NCBI RefSeq assembly: GCF_001905735.1
Contig: NZ_LISW01000001.1
Location: 124,001 to 188,000, forward strand
Length of the DNA stretch: 64,000 nt
Direction: 5' to 3'
Origin: Streptomyces sp. CB01249
GTDB lineage: Bacteria; Actinomycetota; Actinomycetes; Streptomycetales; Streptomycetaceae
Shown here: positions 34,436-41,836 of the stretch, piece after piece
Numbering within the stretch: the stretch's first letter is position 1
Layout of the letters: every line of letters starts with the position of its first letter
Position numbers and translations under genes: made by a program
Notes under the pieces: model-generated
Told to the model about the DNA's origin: nothing
Databases searched by the model: none
Seen by the model: the letters and a program-made list of their open reading frames with translations, nothing else

Positions 34436-37400
34436 CCGCAGCGTCTGGTATCAGGGGCTGGTCAAGGACCTGAGACCGTGGCCGACGGAGTACCGCGGCA
34501 TCAAACCCGCTCTGCTCTGCCAGGTCGAACTGGGCCTGCGACTGTTGGAGAGGCTGGAGCCCGGACGGGCAGCGGACGGAGTCTGGGCGCTCCTCGGCGG
34601 CTACCCCTTCGCCTCCGCCGCCGGGCTGGCGAGAACCCCCGAAGATCAGCTCGCCATGACGGCGGCCCGCCACCTCCTGTGGCCCATGAGACGACGGCGC
34701 CTGTGGCAACAGAGCCTGGAAAGCTATCGGCAGCTTCCCGAGCAGCTGCGCGGCTACCGGGTCCCGGCCGGTGGCGGACCCGCACGCCGGGTCGCGCACC
34801 CGGTGGCCGCCCATCGCTTCGATGTCTATGACAGTGCGCTCGGACGGGTCCCGGGCTTTGCGACGAATCCGCTTCCGTACGCGAGGGAGGGGACACACCG
34901 TTTCAACGAGCATCGCCGTTATTCCTCCGTCACCATCCCCTCGGAGTTCGTGTTCGATCCCCCGCCGGGGCACGACCTCGCCGCTCCCCGTCCCCGCCCC
35001 GGCGGCCTCATCGAGGTTCCCCTGGCCGAACTCGAGGAGACCGCGAGGTGGATGGAGACGCGGCAGCTCCAGCTAGGTAGGCCGTCCGGCCAATGGTGTG
35101 AGCGGCTGGCCAGCCTCGAATTGGACGTTCGTACGGCAGACGGAAAGGACTTCGAGAAGGCAGAGGTGCTCGTCTTGGACGGGCTGAGGCACTTGGTGGG
35201 CATGGTCGGGGCCGGGAAGTCGACCCTCATGATCCTGCTCGCGGTCTGGGCGCACCAGCGGAATCTGCGCACCACGCTGGTGGTCGGCGACGTCGCTGAG
35301 CAGCTCAGCCAGACCCAGCTTCTTCAGGGGCTCGGTCTGCGGGTGGCGCTCGTCCAAGGCGCCACCACCCGGCCCAAGCACACCCAGCGCCTGCACCGGC
35401 GGCTCGCCGCACGCGGCAAGCGCTCGCTGCTGGACCACACCGATCCGGCCTTCGCCCACTTGAGCACGGCCTGTCCGCTCGACGCGCTGCGGGCCCTGGA
35501 AGTCGACGCGCCGCTGCGCTTCGCCGATGCGCCCTGCGGTTCCTTGTATCCGGTGGACCGTCGTGCGGACGAACCCGACCAGGAGGAGAACGCACGCTCG
35601 CGTGCCGCCCGTGTCACCCGGGAACTCCGGTACGCCCGAGGGGTCGGCCCGGTCGGGGCCGATGGCGGTCCCGAGTCCGGTGATGTTGAGGAAAGGGAGG
35701 ACCCGGGGAAGCGGCACGCCTGCTCGCTGTGGAGCGTCTGCCCCCGTCATTCCTCCTCGCGCGACCTCGTCGACGCGCTCATCTGGGTCGCCAACCCGGC
35801 GAGCTTGGTCCAGACTTCCGTGCCGCGTCAGCTCAACGCCGAGCGCCTGCGGTATCTGGAACTCGCCTGCCTGCGCAGCGACATCATCGTCGTGGACGAA
35901 GCTGACCGCGTTCAGATGCAGCTCGATCAGATGTTCGCCCCCACGGCCACGCTGGTCACCACAGGCCCTGAATCGTGGCTCGACCGGCTCCAGACCCATG
36001 AGATCGCCGAACTCTCCCGGCAGGGCCGGCTGCAACTCTCCGATCAGGATGTCGAACGTTGGTCGGCCGCCCTGGACGTCGTCGGATCCGCCGCCGATCG
36101 GCTCTACGCCATGCTCATCGACACCCCGGCCCTGCGGAACTGGGCACAGATCGACTACTTCAGCCCATGGACACTTCAGGAGCGCCTTCTCAGCGCCTGG
36201 TTTCCGCAGCACCAACCGGCCGTCGAGGACGACGACGCGTTGGACGAAGCCGCACTCTACGACGACGAGGAGGCCCTGCACGGTCCTTCCGAGCACACAC
36301 CCGTTGTGGAGGACACTCCCTGGGCCGCTCGCCGGGACCGGCTCACCAAGATCTTCGACGTCTTCCGTGACGACCCGCTCGGTGATGGTGGGCCGTATGG
36401 CACCTTCGCCGACGACCTGGCGAGGCTGGCCCACGACGTCCTGCACACGCTTCAGGAGAAGCGGACGCGTGGGCGCGTGCGAGTTCTGCTCGATGCCCTT
36501 CTCGACGGTGCGCCCAGGCCCTTCGAGCGACCGCCGCTTTTCAGCGAGGCACCACGGAACGAATCCGAGTTCACCGAGGAGTGGCTCGAACTTCAGGCGG
36601 AGAGGCTGGAGTTCACCCTGGTACTCGCGGCCCTGAACCAGCGGCTCGAACGCGTGACCTTCCTTTGGCCGCAGGTCGAGGCAGCCCTCCGGCTCGACCC
36701 CGGAGAACACGAGCTGACCAGGCGCCCGCCCCTGGACTACGCACCCCTGCTGCCCGAGTCCCCCATGGGCAATGTGCTTGGCTTTCAGTTCCTGCTCGAC
36801 GAGCGCGACAGCCGGGACGGACGGCGCACGGGCACCCTTCGCTTCTTCCGGTGCGCCGGGGTGGGCCGCGAACTTCTCCTCTCTCTGCCCAGGCTGGGCG
36901 CTGACGCCAACCGGGGCACGACGGGCCCGAACGTCCTGCTCATGTCCGGGACCAGTTGGGCGGGAACCTCCACCCGGGCCCACGTGGTCGCACCCGTCCA
37001 GGCAGTGCTCAAACCACAGCCGGAGGCACTGCGCTCGATCGGTGAGTCGCTGTTCCGCACCGAGTTCATGTACGACGACGCCGGGCAGCCCATCCGTATC
37101 TCCGGGCAGAACCCGGAGACGCGAGAGGCAGTCCTGCGCCTGCTCGTGGAGAAGCTGGCACGCCCCCCTCGGGACCGCACGCGTAGTCCCCTTCAACGAG
37201 AACTGGCGCAGATTCCCGATCCGCGTCGTCGACGAGCCCTTCTGCTCGTGGGCAGCTACCGGGAGGCCGCGCTGGTGGCCGCGACTCTCTCGGAGATGTC
37301 CGCCTGGCGGGAACGCGTACGGGTGCTCGCCGCGGACGACGCCGCGCTGGAGGCATCCCTCGCCGCGGAGGCGAGTTCCGTGGGAGCGTACACGGCGACC

Positions 37401-38126
37401 GCCGTGCGCCGGGGCGATCTGGCCGATTTCGCGACCGACAAGAGTGCCCAGATCCTGGTCGCGCCCCTGCTCGCGGTCGAACGCGGACACAACATCCTCA
37501 CCCCCTTCCAGAGCCCCGGCGAGGAGCGAGTGGCCGCGTTCGGCACCGTGTTCTTCCTCGTTCGCCCCCACCCCCGCCCGGATGACCTCTTCCTCTCCGT
37601 CTTCGCCATCAACGACTGGGCGGCGCGGTTCGTCCGCGACCACCCAGGGCTGGCGGAGGGTACATTCACCGGACTGGTCGGCGACGGTGCAGATCTCGAC
37701 GGAGCGGGCAGCGCCTTCCGTACGGTCGCGCGTGGGGTGTGGCGCCGTCTGCTCTCCCGCTCCTACATGTACTCCAGACTCTCCGACCCTGAGAAGGAGT
37801 CGTTCGCCTGGGACCAGCTAGTCACCCTCTGGCAGGTGATCGGCCGCCTGGTCCGCGGCGGTGTTCCCGCCAGAGTCGTCTTCGTCGACGCGGCGTTCGC
37901 CCCCCGGCTCGCGGCGGCCGGTGCCCGCGCGACCGACCAGCGACGACCGCGCTGGCAGAACGATCCCGGCTTGCTGGTCCACCTGCGCGACGTGCTGGCC
38001 CCCTACTTCGCCGAAGACCCCGGACCCTGCGCCGACCCGGCCGATCCATCCCTGGTCAGGCTGCTCTACCGGCCTCTGTACAACGCGCTGTGCGGGATCG
38101 ACACCTCGCCGCCCAGAGACCGCTGA
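34428..38126 (+). CDS. DinG/XPD-like Fe-S superfamily 2 helicase of the pPIWI-RE system
   Basis: A 1232-residue helicase. Walker A is VGAGKST (about 260-266) and motif II is VDEAD (489-493). Between them lie four cysteines, C349, C370, C432 and C438 (CSLWSVC), in the place where DinG/XPD helicases carry a [4Fe-4S] cluster. C-terminal helicase motifs include ALLLVGSYREA, a GHNI stretch and VTLWQVIGRLVRGG (motif VI). The N-terminal ~240 residues are specific to this family. GTG at 34428 with a purine-rich AGGAGGGAGGGG upstream. DinG-type enzymes unwind DNA or RNA-DNA hybrids 5' to 3', which fits the proposed R-loop targeting of pPIWI-RE systems. Confidence 0.87.
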   Translation: MRDRSVWYQGLVKDLRPWPTEYRGIKPALLCQVELGLRLLERLEPGRAADGVWALLGGYPFASAAGLARTPEDQLAMTAARHLLWPMRRRRLWQQSLESYRQLPEQLRGYRVPAGGGPARRVAHPVAAHRFDVYDSALGRVPGFATNPLPYAREGTHRFNEHRRYSSVTIPSEFVFDPPPGHDLAAPRPRPGGLIEVPLAELEETARWMETRQLQLGRPSGQWCERLASLELDVRTADGKDFEKAEVLVLDGLRHLVGMVGAGKSTLMILLAVWAHQRNLRTTLVVGDVAEQLSQTQLLQGLGLRVALVQGATTRPKHTQRLHRRLAARGKRSLLDHTDPAFAHLSTACPLDALRALEVDAPLRFADAPCGSLYPVDRRADEPDQEENARSRAARVTRELRYARGVGPVGADGGPESGDVEEREDPGKRHACSLWSVCPRHSSSRDLVDALIWVANPASLVQTSVPRQLNAERLRYLELACLRSDIIVVDEADRVQMQLDQMFAPTATLVTTGPESWLDRLQTHEIAELSRQGRLQLSDQDVERWSAALDVVGSAADRLYAMLIDTPALRNWAQIDYFSPWTLQERLLSAWFPQHQPAVEDDDALDEAALYDDEEALHGPSEHTPVVEDTPWAARRDRLTKIFDVFRDDPLGDGGPYGTFADDLARLAHDVLHTLQEKRTRGRVRVLLDALLDGAPRPFERPPLFSEAPRNESEFTEEWLELQAERLEFTLVLAALNQRLERVTFLWPQVEAALRLDPGEHELTRRPPLDYAPLLPESPMGNVLGFQFLLDERDSRDGRRTGTLRFFRCAGVGRELLLSLPRLGADANRGTTGPNVLLMSGTSWAGTSTRAHVVAPVQAVLKPQPEALRSIGESLFRTEFMYDDAGQPIRISGQNPETREAVLRLLVEKLARPPRDRTRSPLQRELAQIPDPRRRRALLLVGSYREAALVAATLSEMSAWRERVRVLAADDAALEASLAAEASSVGAYTATAVRRGDLADFATDKSAQILVAPLLAVERGHNILTPFQSPGEERVAAFGTVFFLVRPHPRPDDLFLSVFAINDWAARFVRDHPGLAEGTFTGLVGDGADLDGAGSAFRTVARGVWRRLLSRSYMYSRLSDPEKESFAWDQLVTLWQVIGRLVRGGVPARVVFVDAAFAPRLAAAGARATDQRRPRWQNDPGLLVHLRDVLAPYFAEDPGPCADPADPSLVRLLYRPLYNALCGIDTSPPRDR

Positions 38127-38180
38127 CCCACGCCGGACAGACACCGGCTCCTATTGCACAGTCCCCGAGGGAGTATTGCC

Positions 38181-41100
38181 GTGTACCGAGAGATCCGCCG
38201 ATCCGCCTACCACCTCGCCGATCCCGCCGCACCATGGACCCAGGACTACCGGGCCCTGCGCTTCCCCGAACACTGGCAAAGCCCACTTCTGGCGCTCCAC
38301 AACCACGGTCGGCCCGAGGCCGAGTGGCAGCGGACCCTGCCCACCAAGAGCCTGGACATCGCGCTGCAGACCCTCGCTCCCGAAGTGATCGTGCGGCCGC
38401 GGGCTCGCCCTCCGGTCGGTGAGGGGCCGCTGCCACCCGAGGACTTCTGGATGTACGTGCCCGCGGACGCGCCCGACCCTTTTCCCATCCGGGCGGGCGG
38501 TCAGGTGTTCAATGCCTGGCTGCGCACGCTGCTGCCCCGGCGAACCGAGCCCACCCCGGAGCTGCGTGCCCTCCTCCTGCGATGCGGCGACGAACTGTCG
38601 GGCACCCCGTTGAACTGGGAGAGTGTGCCGGGGATCGACCTTATCGGCGCGCACCTCACCGACGGCGGGACGGCCGCACCGGAGCCCCGACAGTTCCAAC
38701 TCGCCACCGATGCGCTCGCCCGCCGCGTCCGGGGCCTTGACCCCTACCCGTACGACGGGGGTGAACTGCGCTTCCAAGCGCTGCCCCGAGGCTCTCGGGA
38801 CCAAGGCGCGGAGCTCATGTCGCAACCGCTGTGCCGCACCATCAAACGCAAGGAGTGGTGGTTCTCGATCACGCTCAACATCTCACTGCACACCACGCCC
38901 TTCGACCCGCGGCCGCGGCTGCATCTGCACTGGGGGGTACGTCGCTGGGCCACCCACACGAGGTCCGACACCGGACGGCTGCCGCTGCCGTACGGACATT
39001 CCACCACGGTGTATCTGCGCCCAAAGATTCCTTGGCTGCCAGGAGTGCCCGCGTCTGAACGCGGGGCGCTGGCCCGGCTGCGGCGCGACCGCGCCTCCAA
39101 CGGCTTCACCTGGGTCGAGAACGACCCTGCTGGCATCCTGCACCAGCTCAGCGTCGTAGGACAGTTCCCCGCTCCCGAACACCTGCTCGCAAGCCCGGAA
39201 GACTGGATCGGTGACGGCCCCGGCGTTCGGGCCGCCGTCGTCCACAGCAACCACATGGGCGCCCATGAGGTCGGCCCGGGACTCATGCCGCATCAGAGGT
39301 CCCAGCTCACCGCGTGGGCGGAGACGGCGCTGCCGCCGGGCGTGGTCCGGCTGCCCGATCTGGTGCGCGGACGCGGAAAGGGCATCGGAGCCCCGGCCAA
39401 TCGGCGTGCAAAGCCGTTGGGCGAGCCGGCGAAGAGGGCCGAGGAATCGCGCGCGGCGCTCGCCCGGCGCCGCGCCATCGCGATGCTCGAGGACCGTGCC
39501 GGGCTCACGTCCGATTCGGAAGTCGAGCGGACGCATGTGACGGCCCGGCTGCTCTGGCGGACCGCGGAACTACGCCGCCACGCGATCCGGGAGTTTGCCA
39601 GGACGTTGGGCCTCGACGGCGATGGCGGAGCGCACGACCTGTCGGAACAGGCATTTGACGACGCCCGTCCAGGCCGGCCCGTGATGCTCGAATGGCGGAG
39701 CCCGGAACTCGTCGCGCGGCTGCGCTGCCTACCGCTCACCGACGGGCTCGCGGACGGGCTCGTTCTCGATCCGGCCATCGGACGCCGGGGAGAGCGAGCG
39801 GCCCGTGCTGTGACGGCGCGCCGTCGGGAGCTGAGCGGCTGGCTGCGTGCGGACGGCGCCGACCCGAGCCGTCCCGGCCTCGCCCTGGTCGAGATCGGCC
39901 ACCGGACGACCTTCCGAGAGGCGGACACCGACCCCAAGTTCGCCCAGCGCCTCGGGTGCGCCGACGCGGGAGTGCTGACTCAGTTCGTCGTCACGCCCTC
40001 TGAAGAACGTCGGGTAGCCAACGCGGACACGGTCGAACACAGGGTTCACCAGGCCTGGTTGGACGGCTTCCGTCAGCTCGGCGTACGTGTCCTGCCGGAA
40101 CATACCCTGGGCGGTGACCTGCCGGACGGTCTTCAGTACGCCGCCCTCTGGATGGTCAAGCGGCGTAAGGACGGACCTACCCGGCTGCCGAGGCATCTGC
40201 CGGTCGCCGTGCTCGTCACTCCGCTCGCCGAGGGCGGTGGACTCTGCGTCGTCCGTGGGTGGGACGACGACACCCGTACCTGGATCCCTTATCCGCACTT
40301 CCTGCTCGCGCTGGTGAAGAAGGCCGAGGTCGACCCGTCCGCTCCGGACGAGCCCGGCGCCGACGGCGCGCCGCGTATCACCGCGAAGGCGCGGCGGACC
40401 AATCTGTCAGAGCAGCGTAAGGACACCGCGAGCTTCCTCCAGCGCATGCTGCACTCGCTCCGCCATCAGCCGACCGTTCTCATCACCCATGCGCAGAACA
40501 GCAGGTCGCACTGGCCTTGGCTGCAGGACGGGCAGATCGAGCCCGATGCGATCAGGGTCGGTCACGCCCCACCGGGAGGCATCGACGACGAACTCCGGCT
40601 GGTCCGGGTGCGTGGGCGAGCCAGCCATGAGACGGCTCAGTGGTGGGGCCTGGCGGAGCCGGGCAAGGCCCACGGCCAGCCAGCGGGGTTCTGGGCGGTA
40701 CCACCAAGGGGCGGGGAATGCGATGACATTGCTGGGCGTGTGTTCTACAGCAGCACGGAACGTCCCGGAACCTTCGCGGTCTCACCGGCACTCGACAGGC
40801 TCGCCGCTCGGGTCAACGCCGCGGGAAAGCTTACCTCCCAGGCAGGCACCGGAGCCTGGAACCCGACCTTGGTCGAGATCGCTGTGCTCGGCTGCCATGC
40901 GGAGCGGGACGTGGAGTTGTCATCATCTTCCACGCCTGACGAACCCGAGGCCATCGCTCTCGCTATGCATCAACTGCGCATGGCTCCCGACTATCCGGTC
41001 GCGCTCGCTCTTCCGCTTCCCCTGCACCTCGCCGGATTGGCTCAGGCATACGTCCTTCCTACCGTCGCGGCGGAAGAACCGGGAGCGGAGGCCACAGACG

Positions 41101-41234
41101 GGGAGATCATGCCGGAGCGTTCCGACGAGGAGACCGGAAGCCTGCCCGACGACCGAAAGCGGGCCCCGGATGCCGCCGGCATGCCGATTCCAGCTCCGCG
41201 TCGCGAGGCGCCGGACCGGTCAACTATTTTCTGA
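38181..41234 (+). CDS. pPIWI-RE Argonaute-like protein
   Basis: A 1017-residue protein that I read as a prokaryotic PIWI of the RE class. It has the family's layout: an N-terminal all-new region (YREIRRSAYHL...), a MID-like central part with a charged helical segment (about 380-480), and a C-terminal RNase H/PIWI-like half. The C-terminal half shows the expected conserved Arg and Glu (R806, R809, R811 and E817 in ELRLVRVRGRASHET) and the late PLPLHLAGLAQAY motif. No PAZ domain is seen. GTG at 38181 follows GAGGGAG; 54 bp after the helicase. The last ~60 residues are acidic and Pro-rich. The class is predicted to use RNA or R-loops to direct nucleases against plasmids and phages. Function here is inferred from family and neighbours. 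Confidence 0.82.
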   Translation: MYREIRRSAYHLADPAAPWTQDYRALRFPEHWQSPLLALHNHGRPEAEWQRTLPTKSLDIALQTLAPEVIVRPRARPPVGEGPLPPEDFWMYVPADAPDPFPIRAGGQVFNAWLRTLLPRRTEPTPELRALLLRCGDELSGTPLNWESVPGIDLIGAHLTDGGTAAPEPRQFQLATDALARRVRGLDPYPYDGGELRFQALPRGSRDQGAELMSQPLCRTIKRKEWWFSITLNISLHTTPFDPRPRLHLHWGVRRWATHTRSDTGRLPLPYGHSTTVYLRPKIPWLPGVPASERGALARLRRDRASNGFTWVENDPAGILHQLSVVGQFPAPEHLLASPEDWIGDGPGVRAAVVHSNHMGAHEVGPGLMPHQRSQLTAWAETALPPGVVRLPDLVRGRGKGIGAPANRRAKPLGEPAKRAEESRAALARRRAIAMLEDRAGLTSDSEVERTHVTARLLWRTAELRRHAIREFARTLGLDGDGGAHDLSEQAFDDARPGRPVMLEWRSPELVARLRCLPLTDGLADGLVLDPAIGRRGERAARAVTARRRELSGWLRADGADPSRPGLALVEIGHRTTFREADTDPKFAQRLGCADAGVLTQFVVTPSEERRVANADTVEHRVHQAWLDGFRQLGVRVLPEHTLGGDLPDGLQYAALWMVKRRKDGPTRLPRHLPVAVLVTPLAEGGGLCVVRGWDDDTRTWIPYPHFLLALVKKAEVDPSAPDEPGADGAPRITAKARRTNLSEQRKDTASFLQRMLHSLRHQPTVLITHAQNSRSHWPWLQDGQIEPDAIRVGHAPPGGIDDELRLVRVRGRASHETAQWWGLAEPGKAHGQPAGFWAVPPRGGECDDIAGRVFYSSTERPGTFAVSPALDRLAARVNAAGKLTSQAGTGAWNPTLVEIAVLGCHAERDVELSSSSTPDEPEAIALAMHQLRMAPDYPVALALPLPLHLAGLAQAYVLPTVAAEEPGAEATDGEIMPERSDEETGSLPDDRKRAPDAAGMPIPAPRREAPDRSTIF

Positions 41235-41316
41235 TGTGGGGGATTCGGATGGTTTCGGGGGAAGAGCTCCAGGAGAGCCGCCGCCCGGGTAAGCGGCGGC
41301 GTACCCGTTGCATCGG

Positions 41317-41358
41317 CCGGAGGCGGGCCGAGGCTCTCTTGCCAGGGCCCGCCTCCGG
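41317..41358. terminator. 13-bp inverted repeat after the pPIWI-RE operon
   Basis: CCGGAGGCGGGCC (41317-41329) pairs perfectly with 41346-41358 across a 16-nt loop. There is no T tract, so it may be a factor-assisted terminator between the convergent pPIWI-RE gene and the small minus-strand gene. Confidence 0.55.
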
Positions 41359-41366
41359 CGGTGCCG

Positions 41367-41567
41367 CTACTCGAATTCGGAGAACAGCGCCCATTCGCGT
41401 GCGAGTTCAGCCGCCGGACGGATGGGCTTCCATACGCGGCCGTGCCAGGCGGCGGAGTCCATACCGGAGGTCAGACGGGCATCGTGCCGCCGGGTGGAGT
41501 TCGTCCCGTTGATGCAGCGCCTCGGGGTGGGCCGGGGGGTACGGCGTTCGATGTAATTTCGGGGCAT
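41367..41567 (-). CDS. 66-residue basic protein of unknown function
   Basis: Starts MPRNYIERRTPRPTPRR and ends WALFSEFE. AGGAG lies seven bases before the ATG at 41567, and about 78% of third codon positions are G or C, which supports real coding on this strand. The N-terminal half is Arg/Pro-rich, with one Cys; three Trp are in the C-terminal half. No domain is recognised. It is divergent from the SARP regulator, with which it shares a 269-bp A/T-richer region, so it may be the regulator's target. It could also be a ribosomally made peptide precursor; no modifying enzyme is adjacent. Confidence 0.6.
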   Translation of the reverse strand: MPRNYIERRTPRPTPRRCINGTNSTRRHDARLTSGMDSAAWHGRVWKPIRPAAELAREWALFSEFE

Positions 41568-41741
41568 GAGCTTCTCCTAGCCTTGAGTTTCTTGATCGAC
41601 TGCTGGGTCGGATTCTCTCGCAATTGATGATCAATTCGAGGTGATCGAAAAAAATGACCCAGTGATCCCCGTCCCGTCAGGCCGACCGGATCGGGGTGCT
41701 CGAAGATTGTCAGGCCGGGCCCGTCGAAGCCAAGTGGCAAG

Positions 41742-41759
41742 CGTTAGCTGAACGTTAAA
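41742..41759 (+). promoter_or_regulatory. two CGTTA-type heptamers at 11-bp pitch (SARP-like box)
   Basis: CGTTAGC and CGTTAAA are separated by four bases, so their starts are 11 bp apart. SARP regulators bind such heptameric direct repeats with one-turn spacing. The site is 78 bp upstream of the SARP gene and could mediate autoregulation. Confidence 0.45.
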
Positions 41760-41836
41760 TGCCGCTCGATGGGATGTGTCATGCTTTTGCTCCGGTGGTC
41801 GCGGATCCACCGCGAACGGGAAGAAGGCGAGGCGTC

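Noticed and set aside
41361-41627. Plus-strand 88-codon frame opposite the 66-residue gene
   Set aside because: No ribosome binding site, while the minus-strand frame has AGGAG at ideal spacing and better third-position bias.
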